In this document: in pieces, positions 1 to 11,100 of the stretch
How positions within the stretch are numbered: position 1 is the stretch's first letter
How the letters are laid out: the number at the start of each line of letters is the position of its first letter
Source of the DNA: an uncultured Clostridia bacterium
Lineage (GTDB): Bacteria; Bacillota; Clostridia; TANB77; CAG-508
NCBI GenBank assembly: GCA_934177555.1
Contig: CAKPPL010000008.1
Location: forward strand, 1-22,038
Direction: 5' to 3'
Length of the DNA: 22,038 nucleotides
The notes under the pieces: model-generated
What the model saw: only the letters and a program-made list of their open reading frames with translations
Told to the model about the DNA's origin: nothing
Databases searched by the model: none
Made by a program: the position numbers and the translations under genes

Positions 1-546
1 GTCTAGCATATCTCCAATATTTATTAAACAACAATTAAATATTGGTTGTACAAAATAATCTGCATCATGGAAATGTAATATTCCTTCTTCATGTGCTTTT
101 GATATTTTTTCTGGTAATAAAATTCTTTTTGTTAAATCTCTTGAAACTTCTCCTGCTATATAATCTCTTTGTGTTGATGCAAGCATTGTATTTTTATTAG
201 AATTTTCTTCTGCTAATTCTTTATTTTCATTTCTAATTAAACCTAATATAGATTCATCTGTTGTATTTGATTTTCTTACTAAAGCTCTAGTATATCTATA
301 TACTATGTATTTTTTTGCTAATTCATATTTATCAAATTCCATTAATTTTTCTTCTATTATATCTTGAATATCTTCAACTAACATTCTTTTTTTACCAAAA
401 TCTTCTATATATGATATTATATCATTAATTTCTTCTTTTGTTGCTTTTTCTTTACCTCTAACTTCTTTATTAGCTTTTTCTATTGCTATTTCAATTTTTG
501 TTCTGTCGAATTCTATGGTTCTTCCGTCCCTTTTAATTACTTTCAT
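1..546 (-). CDS. nrdD: Anaerobic ribonucleoside-triphosphate reductase, N-terminal part (truncated by window edge)
   Basis: Class III ribonucleotide reductase large subunit, a glycyl-radical enzyme that reduces NTPs to dNTPs without oxygen in the cytoplasm; it needs the NrdG activase, which is not in the window. The 182 visible residues hold an N-terminal ATP-cone regulatory domain (about 1-95, opening MKVIKRDGRTIEFD) followed by the start of the catalytic barrel. HFHDADY is at 158-164 and NCCL at 171-174; the latter contains an active-site cysteine region typical of NrdD. The ATG at 546-544 is preceded by GGAGG at good spacing (about 557-561). The C-terminal glycyl-radical motif lies beyond the window. 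Transcription diverges from the Crp/Fnr regulator at 727, and the shared intergenic palindrome suggests control by that regulator (inference). The frame is open to base 1, so the truncation is only the window edge. Confidence 0.95.
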   Translation of the reverse strand, partial: MKVIKRDGRTIEFDRTKIEIAIEKANKEVRGKEKATKEEINDIISYIEDFGKKRMLVEDIQDIIEEKLMEFDKYELAKKYIVYRYTRALVRKSNTTDESILGLIRNENKELAEENSNKNTMLASTQRDYIAGEVSRDLTKRILLPEKISKAHEEGILHFHDADYFVQPIFNCCLINIGDMLD

Positions 547-577
547 TTTACATTTCCTCCTTCGATTTGATGTCTTA

Positions 578-606
578 ATTATATATTTAATTTTTTAATT
601 TTCTGT
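578..606 (-). promoter_or_regulatory. Probable nrdD promoter
   Basis: On the minus strand a perfect TATAAT lies at 583-578, giving a start point near 571 and a leader of about 25 nt. With a 17-bp spacer, the -35 position (606-601) reads ACAGAA, which is poor. The palindrome at 604-619 overlaps it, centred about -40.5, the class II position for a Crp/Fnr activator. A good -10, a poor -35 and an activator-like site fit an activated promoter; no experiment is implied. Confidence 0.5.
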
Positions 607-619
607 TGCAAATGCAACA
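604..619. promoter_or_regulatory. 16-bp palindromic operator, likely Crp/Fnr-type
   Basis: TGTTGCA-AA-TGCAACA is a perfect inverted repeat with 7-bp arms and a 2-bp centre. It is one of the few GC-containing elements in an otherwise AT-only intergenic region, and it sits between a Crp/Fnr-family gene and nrdD. Its size and symmetry fit a Crp/Fnr dimer site. Its centre (611.5) is about -40.5 from the proposed nrdD start and about -60.5 from the proposed regulator start, close to the canonical class II and class I positions. Which protein binds it is inferred from adjacency only. Confidence 0.6.
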
Positions 620-638
620 AAAATGAAATATAATTATA

Positions 639-665
639 TTGAAATTTCATAATTTAATGTATAAT
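639..665 (+). promoter_or_regulatory. Probable promoter of the Crp/Fnr regulator gene
   Basis: TTGAAA at 639-644 and TATAAT at 660-665, spaced 15 bp, predict a start near 672 and a leader of about 55 nt to the ATG at 727. The short spacing is suboptimal, which could make it dependent on the palindrome centred 60 bp upstream. Confidence 0.45.
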
Positions 666-726
666 ATTTATGTCGAATTTTGAAAGTTTTGAGCTATAAG
701 ATTTTGCTCATTTTGGGAGGTATTTT

Positions 727-1356
727 ATGGATACTAATTTTAATAAAAAAAATTTTGTAGAAAATTTTAAACAAAATTGTAATAGAATTCAAATAAAAAA
801 TTTTATAAAAGGTGAAACTATAACAACATATATTGAAAAACGTAATCAAATATGTATTGTATTATCTGGAGAGGCTGACTTAATCAGATATGATTTAAAC
901 GGTAATAAAACAATTATTGGACATTTAGTTGAATATGATATTTTTGGAGAAGCTTTTTATCCTGCTAATACAAATAATGAATTGTTTGTAGTCGCTAGAA
1001 AAAATTCAGAAGTATTATTTTTTACTTATGATTCTCTTTTTAGTAAATGTAGACGTAATTGTGATTTTCACAAAGAACTTATAACAGATTTGAGCGAATT
1101 ATTTTTAGATCAAATTGTTAACTTGAATTTAAGAATAGAATTGCTTACCAAACGTACAATAAGAGGAAAAATTTTATCCTATTTTGAGATACTTTCTAAA
1201 AAATCTATTAGAAAAACTTTTTCTCTTCCTTATTCTTATACAGATTTAGCTGATTTCTTAAGTGTAGATAGAAGTGCTATGATGAGAGAACTAAAACTTT
1301 TATCTGATGAAGGCTTTATTATAAGACATAATAATAAGATTACATTATTATACTAA
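727..1356 (+). CDS. Crp/Fnr-family transcriptional regulator
   Basis: A 209-residue cytoplasmic DNA-binding regulator. Residues about 20-120 form the cyclic-nucleotide-binding-like beta barrel (ICIVLSGEADLIRYD at 42-56, YDIFGEAF at 70-77). A long dimerisation helix follows (about 115-148, including LTKRTIRGKILSYF), then a C-terminal winged helix-turn-helix (about 168-200) with recognition helix VDRSAMMREL. Cysteines are at 18, 43, 108 and 112; CRRNCDFH (108-115) matches a Cys-x3-Cys-x2-His pattern I recall from a large clostridial branch of this family, so a redox or metal role is possible but unproven. It lacks the N-terminal cysteine cluster of E. coli FNR. The ATG follows GGGAGG (715-720) by 6 nt. 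It is divergent from nrdD and probably controls it and itself. The last 21 coding bases form the left arm of the downstream hairpin. Confidence 0.9.
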   Translation: MDTNFNKKNFVENFKQNCNRIQIKNFIKGETITTYIEKRNQICIVLSGEADLIRYDLNGNKTIIGHLVEYDIFGEAFYPANTNNELFVVARKNSEVLFFTYDSLFSKCRRNCDFHKELITDLSELFLDQIVNLNLRIELLTKRTIRGKILSYFEILSKKSIRKTFSLPYSYTDLADFLSVDRSAMMRELKLLSDEGFIIRHNNKITLLY

Positions 1357-1375
1357 TATAATAATGTAATCTTAT
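1334..1375. terminator. Hairpin terminator between convergent genes
   Basis: A perfect 19-bp stem (1334-1352 with 1357-1375) closes a 4-nt loop CTAA. The stop codon of the regulator (1354-1356) lies in the loop, and the left arm is coding sequence for the end of the protein. The stem is almost all A/T, so length replaces GC content. It lies at the meeting point of the plus-strand regulator and the minus-strand gene ending at 1379, so it could act in both directions. The U tract is short (ATTTTATT) on the plus strand and poor on the minus strand. Confidence 0.7.
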
Positions 1376-1378
1376 ATT

Positions 1379-1855
1379 TTATTCTATATTAAAATCATAT
1401 GCATTAACTAAGTCTGTTTCTGTTTTTAAATTTATTTCTGTTGATTCTCCTGAATCTATATCTGGTAATAAATAGCCTATCCTAGCAATTTCATGTCCTT
1501 CTTTATTTGTAAATACTATTGATATCTCTTTTTTAGGACTATAATTTTCTGTTCCATTATATACATTAGTTATAAATTGACAATATCCATTATTAGTCTC
1601 TATCTGTGTATCTTTTACTACTAAGTCTCCATACTTTTTTTCACTTGAAATAAGTTTTGATATATTAACTTTTTCTCCATTTTTTATTTTAGCATTTTCT
1701 AAATTCTCCATATCTATTTGTTTATTATCCAATGTATTTTGATTAAGCTTTTTATTTCTTGTTTTTATTATAATAAATGATACTAGTATTAATAGTAAAA
1801 CAACTAAAATTAATATAATCCCTTTTTTATTGATTTTTTTTACTTGTTTTTTCAA
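1379..1855 (-). CDS. Membrane-anchored small extracytoplasmic protein, FxLYD-like
   Basis: A 158-residue protein: basic N-terminus, one hydrophobic segment (about 12-31), a Lys/Asn-rich linker to about 75, then a compact domain (LVVKDTQIE ... FITNVYNGTENYSPKKEISIVFTNKEGHEIA ... DSGESTEINLKTETDL). The order of a strand with N/G-rich turn, a V-F-x-(D/N)-K-(E/D)-G strand and a final S-T-x-(L/I)-x segment resembles FxLYD-type beta-sandwich domains; this is recall, not a search. The start is TTG at 1855-1853, chosen because GAGGTG lies 8 nt upstream and the first ATG would remove the membrane segment. That binding site is made by the last two codons of the preceding gene, whose stop is 5 nt away, so translation is probably coupled. 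It has the same plan as the gene before it. Function unknown. Confidence 0.7.
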   Translation of the reverse strand: MKKQVKKINKKGIILILVVLLLILVSFIIIKTRNKKLNQNTLDNKQIDMENLENAKIKNGEKVNISKLISSEKKYGDLVVKDTQIETNNGYCQFITNVYNGTENYSPKKEISIVFTNKEGHEIARIGYLLPDIDSGESTEINLKTETDLVNAYDFNIE

Positions 1856-1860
1856 TATAT

Positions 1861-2319
1861 TTACACCTCACTCTTATTATTTATTGTTATTTTAAAGTTA
1901 TTTGCTTCGATATAATCACCTTGTGTAGAAACATTTAATTGAGTTGTAGCAGATGGCTCTAATGGACTTATAATTCCTATTGTTGATCCCATTTTTTTAT
2001 TGTCTTTGTCATAAAAGTCAATATTTATTAAAGTCATCTCTGTTTTCTCTTTTCCATTATTTGTAACAATAGCATATAATTTGGTTTGTTCTTCATCTTT
2101 TGTTAATTGTATGTCTGATATTTCAAATTCTTTAATTTTTTTGGTTTTATTTAGTTTTTTGCTTATATTTAATTTTGTTCCATCTTCCAAATTTTGTACG
2201 ATTTGATTTATTTGTTTATTTTTTTCAATAGTATTTTTTATATAACTACTTACTAAAATTACAAGTACTATAACTAACACTATTCCTATTATGAATATAA
2301 CCTTTTTCTTCTTTTTCAT
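1861..2319 (-). CDS. Membrane-anchored small extracytoplasmic protein, FxLYD-like (paralogous plan to the next gene)
   Basis: A 152-residue protein: MKKKKK, one hydrophobic helix (about 7-26), a charged linker, then a domain at about 65-150 (FEISDIQLTKDEEQTKLYAIVTNNG ... LINIDFYDKDNKKMG ... LEPSATTQLNVST). The IDFYDKDNKKMG strand and the following acidic/Pro/Ser turn are the features that suggest an FxLYD-like fold (inference). The ATG is preceded by GGGAG (about 2325-2330). It follows the giant gene by 66 nt with only a hairpin lacking a U tract between, so co-transcription is likely. It may help anchor, stabilise or export the giant protein, but nothing in the sequence shows that directly. 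Confidence 0.7.
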   Translation of the reverse strand: MKKKKKVIFIIGIVLVIVLVILVSSYIKNTIEKNKQINQIVQNLEDGTKLNISKKLNKTKKIKEFEISDIQLTKDEEQTKLYAIVTNNGKEKTEMTLINIDFYDKDNKKMGSTIGIISPLEPSATTQLNVSTQGDYIEANNFKITINNKSEV

Positions 2320-2340
2320 TTTTTCTCCCTATTTTTTATA

Positions 2341-2373
2341 TAAGAAGTGAATAAGAAATTTATTCACTTCTTA
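2341..2373 (-). terminator. Intercistronic hairpin without U tract
   Basis: A perfect 14-bp stem (2341-2354 with 2360-2373) with a 5-nt loop lies between the stop of the giant gene (2386) and the next start codon (2319). On the minus strand it is followed by TATATAAAAAA rather than a run of U, so it is a weak terminator at best. It may be a partial terminator or an mRNA-stabilising hairpin that sets the ratio of the giant protein to the two small ones. Confidence 0.5.
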
Positions 2374-2385
2374 ATATTAATTATC

Positions 2386-5300
2386 TTATGTTGTAATTCT
2401 CCATGGGCTTGAACTTGTTCCAGAACCAGATGTTTTCTTTATTGTTGTTTTTAGTTTTATTACTGGTCTTACACCATATCTATATGTTTGACTAAAAGCT
2501 GTCATTTCACCAGTATCCCAAACTGAAACTATACTAGTTGAGGTATCTGTATTAGCATTAATTCTTCTTATACCTCCTTCAAAACTATAGCGATTTGCTG
2601 CTCCTTCTCCCCAATCTACAATTACTGCTTTTCTTGATGCTAACCAATAATTAGAACCTATATTTATTATATTAGCTGAAGTCATAGCATTTTTATCATA
2701 TGTATAATATGAATCTCCTGCAATAAAATCTTTTACATATTTTGACACAAAACTATAGTTGCTATTAGTATACAATGAAGTTGTTCCGTTTGGATTAGTT
2801 GGATTACTTCCTACACTTCTTCCACTTGTTGCATATGTTGTATTTACATAGTATGATGAAAATGTATTTAATGTTTGCACACATTTATTATAAGCTATTT
2901 TTGAATTACTTGGACTTGCTGCAGTTCCCAAAGCTAATGTATCTACAGAATCAGCACTTATTAATTCTAAACCATGTGTAGAATCATTATATAATACTTG
3001 CCATAATCCAGTATAATCACTTGTAGTAAATCTTTGTGTACTTAAATTATTTATTAATGCTCCTGTTTCTGACACTGTCATACCAAATGTAGTTGATGGT
3101 GGAGTATATTTTACATAATCTCCTACTTTTGCTACAGAACTTAAATTTGGATAATTAATTTTTATTGATTTGTAATCACTAACATTTCCAGCTGCATCTT
3201 TAACCCATACATAATATGTTGACCCATATGATAAACCTGTTATTGTTTTATCATATATATCTGTATTTGTACAACCGTAAAAACTTGTTGGAGTTGATGA
3301 ATTTGTTTTATAATAATATCCTGATATTCCAGAGTCTTCATCTGTCCCTCTAAATGTAATTGAATTTCCACTTGTACTTATAGATGCTATTTTAGGTGCA
3401 GTTTTATCTATTTTAGTTACTTGTGCTGATGCAAAATTAATTTCTTTTGTTCCATCTAATAATCTTGCATAAACATATCCATTAGCTGTTAAAGTTTGAC
3501 TTGCAGAATTACTCCATGTTATTCCTCCATCTTTGCTTGTTTGTATTGTATAGGCTGAATTTGTTGTTGTTGCTGTTACTGTTACACTTCCATTAGTCCA
3601 ATTTGTAGTTGAATATTTAAAATCCAAATCTGCTGTTTTTCCTTCTATTAGTTCGTATGGATTTGCTTTTGTTCCAGTTCCTGTTCCTGCTTTTAAACCT
3701 GTTTTTATCGTTACTACTGGTCTTACTCCTGATGAACTTGATTGGTCATAATAATCCATCCACATTATACTACATCCTGATAATGTATGATTTAATAAGC
3801 TAGTTCCACTATTATAATATAAAAATGCAGAAGTATTATTTCCATCTTGTACAGTACGTGAAGGTATCCAATATTCATTAGTTGTGCTTCTCATACTATA
3901 ACTATTCATTTGATTATAATCTTCTAAATAATTTGTATCAGATTTTAAAAACTCTAAATCTGTCTTTGCATATGGCGAATAGTGATATGTAGTTGTACTA
4001 TAATTCCAATTTGTTGGTAATGTTCCAACACATCTTGCTGTTCTTGCATATGCTGTATTAATATAATTATTACAGAAATTATTTAGTACTGATATACAAT
4101 TATTATATCCTGTTCTTCCTTTTAAATATAATTGACTTCCATTTGTTACATCATCATCACTAATTAATTGAAGTCCATGTGAAGAATCATTATACAATAC
4201 TCTCCATAGTCCTTTATATGAACTTGTGCTAAATGTTTGGTTACTTGTATATCCACTATCTGATGAACTGATTGTAAAACTTTTTGATGGTGGAGTGTAT
4301 CTTACATAATTACCTGGTTTTACTACTGTTGATACATCTGCTGGTAGTGTTGATATTACTTTATAATTTATATTGCCTGCACTATCTTTTACCCAAATAT
4401 AATACTTTGTATTTGGTGTTAAACCTGTTAGTGTTTTCTTGAATTCATTTACAGCACTAATTGTTGTAAATGATGATATTGATGGTTGTGTACTTGTTGT
4501 TGTTACTTTATATCCATTTATTTTGGAATCTGCATCTGATGCTACAACATTTATACTATTTTCACTTACAGTTATATCTGAAAGTACTTCATATGGTTTT
4601 GAAGGTGTTCCATCTCCACTTCCTGGTTTTAATCCTGTTTTTATTGTTATTACTGGTCTTACTCCTGCACCACCTGAAACCTCTGAAGCTTCTCCAAATG
4701 CAAAATCATATGAGCATAATAATGCATAAGTTGAACTAGAATCTCCTCCTTTAAATAGAGAAAAATCAAATATTCTTCCTGGTTGGTCTTCTTGAGGTGC
4801 AAATCTTGATGCGTACCAATAGCTATTATTACTTGTCTCTATATCAGGACCCTTACAAAATCCTTCATTATAATCTATCATATAGTTTGAATCTCCAACT
4901 TTTAATGGTGATTGTATTGAATGTGTAAAATATTTTGTTGTTGCATCTGCTGGGCTCATAGGATCACTTCCTACTGATCTTGCACTACTTGCACACGATT
5001 CATTTAGGTAATATTCACTAAATCTATTTAATATTGAAACACTATTATTATATCCATCTATACCCTTTAAGTATAAATTTTTCCCATTTGTTACATCTCC
5101 ATCACTAATTATTTGTAATCCATGTTTATTATCATTATATAATACTTTCCATAGCCCTGTATATGAACTTGTATTAAATGTTTGATTACTTGTATATCCA
5201 CTCTGTGATGTTGTTATTGTAAAGCTCGTTGATGGTGGTGTATATTTTATATAATCTCCTGGTTTAGCGAGTACTTCTTTTGATAAATCTGCTCCAATTT

Positions 5301-8180
5301 GTGGTTTTACTTTATCTATGTTTGTTACATTACATGTATATGTTGTTCCTGTATTTGTTCCATCAGAAACTCTTGCATACACAGTTCCATTGCTACTAAG
5401 TATTACTTTATTAGTTTTAGTCCATGTAGCTTTATCTGTACTTGTTTGAATATAGTCAGAATACAAACTATTTATTGCAGTTATAGTTACATCTTGATTT
5501 GTCCAATTAGATGTACTTCTTGAAAAAGATATACTAGTATTTAAATATTTGGTAAGTATTTCTTGGTAATCACTTATATTTCCAGCAGCATCTTTTACAT
5601 ATATGTAGTATCTAGTATTAGATTTTAAATCAGATACATTCATATTTAAACTTGTTGTTCTATTTACAGATGTAAATGTTGTTGGTATATTTTTATCTGT
5701 ACTTATTGAATATCCAACAATTCCACTTAAATTATCTGTTGCTTTTAAATTAACACTATTAGTTGTTGTTATGGCTTCGCCTTCTAAAACATATGGTGAT
5801 TGTTCAGTTCCATTTCCTCCACCAAATTTAATTCCTGTTTTTATTGTTAAAACTGGTCTTATTCCAGCTCTATTTCTTGTTATATAATCATCTGTATCAT
5901 CTATATCTCCAAATGTATAAAGATCATCTTGTGTTTCTATACAAAATGTCCCATCTCCTGTTACATCTGGGTCAAATCTAAGTGGCATCCAATAATCATT
6001 TGAAGTTTGTAAACCATATGATTCCATTTGAGTATAATCTTCAGGATAATAATCTTCAGCATTACCTTTCTTAAAAGTTCCTCCATTATAATATTCTGTC
6101 TCATCTTTTTCAGGATTTGTTGGATCACTTCCAAATGTTCTAGCTGATGATACATATTTTTCATCTAAATAATTTTGAGAAACTTCATTTAAAGTTGATA
6201 AAATATTATTATATCCATTTTTACTACATAGCCATATTCTATTTCTTTGTAATGCATTATCACTAGTTATTTGTAAACCATGTTCTTCATCATTATATAA
6301 TACTCTCCATAATATTTTATCATCATATGTTGTACTATAATTTTTGTCTCCCCAATTTCCTCCTGATTGTTCTTCTGTTATTGAATAACTTTGTGATGGT
6401 GGTATATATTGTATATAATCCCCTACTGATAGTTCTTCTTGTTCAATTTCTTCATTTGCACCTACTATTTTAGGCTTTTCTTTGTCTATATTACTTACTG
6501 AATATGATTTACTTGCACTTATATTATCTTCATCATTTACAATTCTTGCATACATTCTACCATTCTCAGTAAATGTTATTGGATTTTCATTTCCCCAACT
6601 ATCTGAATTTTTATGCGTTTGCAGTATATAGTCTTCTACTGTATCTTCATCCTCTAATACAGATGCTGTAACAGTTACATCTTCATTAGTCCATTCTGTT
6701 TCATTTGCTGTAAATGTTATATTAGCATATAATCTTGTTTTATCTGTTATAACTTCACTAATATTTCCAGCTACATCTTTTGCCCATATATAATACGTTG
6801 TATTGGAATCTAAACCTCTAATAATAGTATTTTTGGTTTTGCCACTAGAAGAATATAATTCAAATGATTCTGGAATCACATTTTCTTCAGATATTGCATA
6901 GCCTATTATACCACTTAAACTATCTGTTGCTGTTATTCTTATAGCGTTATACGTTTTTGTTCTTACTTTTACCGTTGGTTTTTCTTTGTCTATATTACTT
7001 ACTTCATACTCTACTACTTCACTACTATTTGTACCATCAAACAATCTTGCATAAACCATTTTATTTTCTTTTATAATTATTGAATCTTTTTGATTCCAAT
7101 TTTCTCCATCTTCACTAATTTCAATCAAATCACTATATTCACTATTGGTTTTAGCAGTTACTGTTGTATCTCGATTCGTCCATTCAGTAGTATCTTGAGA
7201 TAATGTAACATCATCCGGCAAAGTTTTAGTGATAATTTTTTTATAATTACTAATATTTCCAGCAGCATCTTTTACCCACATATAATATGCAGTCGCATCG
7301 TTCAATTTTGAAATTATGGTATCAATATTTATAGCATTGTTACTATCTGTAAATGTTTTTGGAATTGTTGTGTCTTCTGTTATCGCATATCCTTTTATTC
7401 CACTTAAATTATCTGTTGCTTGTAATCTTACACTATTTGTAGTTACTTCTATTTCATTTTCATTATTATCGTCTATCATTAATGTATATGGTTTATTTTC
7501 AGTTCCTTTACCACTTGAAAATCTTACTGTATCTTTCAACTTTATTATAGGTCTTATATTAGCTTCTAATGTTTCTCCCCTATTAATATTACCAGCATCT
7601 GATATTACATACATTTCTCCTTTGGTTACCTCTGAATCTTTTACTAACATTGAAAAAGCTGCAAACATATCTGGTAATTGTGGTTGGATATATCCTCTTG
7701 ATATTGACATTTGTGATCCTAAGAAATATAAATTATCATTTTCTATATTAACTAATTCACTCTTTTTCATAGTGTCAATGTCTTTTTCATAATTTAAATC
7801 TCCATCTACAATCGTTCCATTTTGACTTTCAATAGTTTCCGTTTCTTTATTTTCAGGATTTTCAGGATTTGAACCTACTATTCTTCCTTCGGTTGCATAT
7901 TCAGTATTAATATAATTTGCCGAAAATTCATTTAACAATTTTATATAATTGTCATATCCTACTTTTCCTGTTACTGCCAAATGATTATCACTATTTAAAA
8001 CACCATTTGCACTTATAATTTGTAGTCCATGTTCATCATCATTGTATAATACTCTCCATAAGCCTGTATATGAACTTGTACTAAATGTCTGATTATCTGT
8101 AAATCCACTTTCAGAGCTACTAATTGTAAAAGTTTTTTCAGGTAATTCGTATTGTATATATTCTCCTGGTTTCATTGTTT
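2386..8180 (-). repeat. Five-copy lectin-like module within the giant gene
   Basis: Five protein modules of about 217-250 residues, at roughly nt 8180-7475, 6435-5785, 5277-4590, 4330-3645 and 3145-2386. Each begins GDYIxYTPPSxSFTI, continues GLWRVLYNDxxHGLQIIS, then GYNN, a YLN/YIN-x-x-YA-x-x-AR-x-VGS-x-P segment and YW-x-x-SR, and ends GVRPVITIKTG-x-K-x-GSGTG. The two ends are strongly conserved; the stretch between them differs in sequence and length. YW-x-ASR followed by GVRPV recalls C-type-lectin/FGE-sulfatase-like folds and clostridial DUF6273-type domains (recall only). The last module ends exactly at the protein C-terminus. Confidence 0.75.
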
Positions 8181-11100
8181 TTATACTCATATTTCCTTTA
8201 ATAACTGGTGCAACTTTGTCTATAATATCAACTGTATAAGTAACAGGAGAACCTATGTTAGTTCCATTAGTTAATCTAGCCTGTACTTTACCATTTTCTG
8301 AAAGTGTTACAGGATTTGTCTTAGACCAATTTTCTCCATCTGTACTTGTTTCAATATAAAAATCTTCTTCTGTTGTACTAGCTGTTACTGTTACATCTTT
8401 ATTTGTCCAAGTAGTCTCACTTGCTGTAAAAGTTATATTTGATGATACTTCTTGTCTATTTGCCAAAGCCGTTAATTTTATTTCTGTTCCATTAGGCATT
8501 GCTGGCCATATAAAAGAATTAATTGTCTCTGTTGTATAATCTCCTATGTAATTTTTATTATTACTTTCCCATTTATTAAATGTTATAATTGCACTTACTT
8601 CTTTTTTTACTGTAGCTGTCAATTCTGGGACTGTTGAGCCATAATAGTATCTTACTGCATTTTGTTCTGTTATTGTTTCTATACTGTCTCCTTTTTCAGT
8701 TGTCAATGTTCCATATGTTCTTGCATAGTAAAGTTTTATAACTCTACTTCCATCTGGTAATATATTAGTTTCAGTAATTGTTTGACTGTCAGCCTCAGCA
8801 TGATCATAATATATTCCATTTTCTATTTTATAATCTGATGTTGTTTTTTGTAAATCACTTGGATTTATTTTAGCTTCTGTTCTACCAGACATTTCTTCTG
8901 TCAGTATTGCTTTTTCTGGATATTGTCCATTAGTATCCATTATATAATGTTCTACACTATATTTTGTATCTTCTCTTTCTGTCCATTTTGCATATAATGT
9001 TACATTAGATGTTGGCACATAAGTAGAACCACCATCTGAAACTTTTCTTTCAAGTTTATCATCTATATACCAACCTTCAAATGTATATCCATCTCTTATA
9101 GGAGTTGGTAAAGTTATTGATTTTTCTGTCCATTTTGCATATAGTGTATGATTTTGAGATATATTTACTATTGTATCTGATGTTACATTATTAGTAAATT
9201 TATTTTCTGTATACCATCCATCAAACGTATATTTAGCTACTGATGTTGCAATAGAACCACCTGTATAATTCAATTTGTATTCAACTGAATATTCTCTTGT
9301 TGGACTTGGTAATTCTCCATATTTTTCATTATATACTACATTTTTACTTGGTGTTGTATTATTGCCTGTTGCATTGTCATAATCATATGTTACTTCATAT
9401 ATATTTGCCGTTTTTGTAGCTGTAGCAGTTAAAGTTACTGCTGTATTATTAGGCATTGCTGGCCATGTAAAAGTTCCAGTTGGATTCGTGCCTATATTAT
9501 TCAAATATTGTGAATTACTATTCCATTTATTAAATTTAATTACATATCCAATTTGTGTTTGTAATTTTGCTGACAATGTAGGTACTGTTGCACCATAATA
9601 ATATTTTACTGCATTTTGTTCTGTTACTGTCTCTATATTTTCTCCCTTTGCAACTGTTAAAATACCATATGTTCTTGCATAATATAATTTTATAGTTCTA
9701 CTTCCATCTGCTAATATTGTTGTTTCTGTTGCTGTTTTTCCATCTACTTCAGCATGGTCATAATATATTCCATTTTCTATTTTATATTCTGAACTTGTTT
9801 TTTGTAAACTTGCAATAGATATATCTGCTTCTGTTTCTCCTTGTTTTGTTTCTGTTAATGCTGGAGTTGCAGAATATAATCCATCTGTATCCATTATATA
9901 ATGTTCAACTGTATATTTAGTATCTCCTCTTTTTCCCCATTTTGCATATAATGTTATATCTGATGTTGGAGTATATTTTTCTCCTCCATTTACAATTTTA
10001 TTGTCTGATTCTTTACTCTCATACCATCCTAAAAAATCATATCCTTTTTTAGTTGCTTCTAAAATTGTTACATTATTTTCTATCCATTTTGCATATAATG
10101 TATGATTTTGAGGTGTATTCATTATTGTACTAGGTATTATTTTGTTTTTATATGTTTCTTCTGTATACCACCCATCAAATGTATATTCTACAACAACTGT
10201 TGTATTTTTTATTTTTCCTCCATCTGCATCATATGTTATTGTATATTTTCTAATAGGTGATGGTAATTCACCATATTTTTCGTCATATATTACATTTTTA
10301 TTTTTTTCTGTATTTCCTTCTGTTGCTCCATCATAATCATATGTTATCGTAAATGTATTTGCATTTTTTGTTCCTGTTGCTGTTAATGTTATTGATGTAT
10401 TATTAGGCATTGCTGGCCATTCAAGTTGTGAAATAGTTGATGTTGCTGAATCTTTTATGTAATTATTGTCACTACTTATCCATTTATCAAATGATACTGT
10501 ATATCCTGATAAAGTTTTAACTTTAGCAATTAATTCAGGTACTTTAGCACCATAATAATATTTTACAGAATTTTGCTCTGTTACTGTTTCTATATTTTCT
10601 CCTGCTACTGTTGTTAGTGTTCCATATGTTCTTGAATAATATAATTTTATAACTCTACTTCCATCTGCTAATATTGTTGTTTCTGTTGCTATTTGGTCAT
10701 CTACTTCAGCATGGTCATAATATATTCCATTTTCTATTTTATATTTTTCTGTTGTTTTTTGAAAATCTGCTGTTATTAATGTTTGAGCTGTTGTTCCTTG
10801 AGCATTATCTATATCTGTTGCTGTACTTGGATATTCTCCATCTGTTCCCATTACATAATGTTCTACTCTATATGCTGTATCTCCTCTTTCTGTCCATTTT
10901 GCATATAATGTTATATCTGATCTTGGAGTGTATTCACTATTTCCTGTGTCTATTTTATTTTTTAATTCTTGATCTGAATACCATCCTTCAAGTTGATATC
11001 CTACTTTTGTTGGAACTGGCAGTGTTATATTACCACCAGTCCATTTTGCATATATTGTATGATTTCTTGGAATTTCTACTAATGCATTTTCATCTATATC

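Noticed and set aside
2386..8180. Variable-protein target of a diversity-generating retroelement
   Set aside because: The lectin-like modules suggest it, but there is no reverse transcriptase, accessory gene or template repeat in the window, and the variation between modules includes length changes rather than adenine-specific substitutions in a short region.
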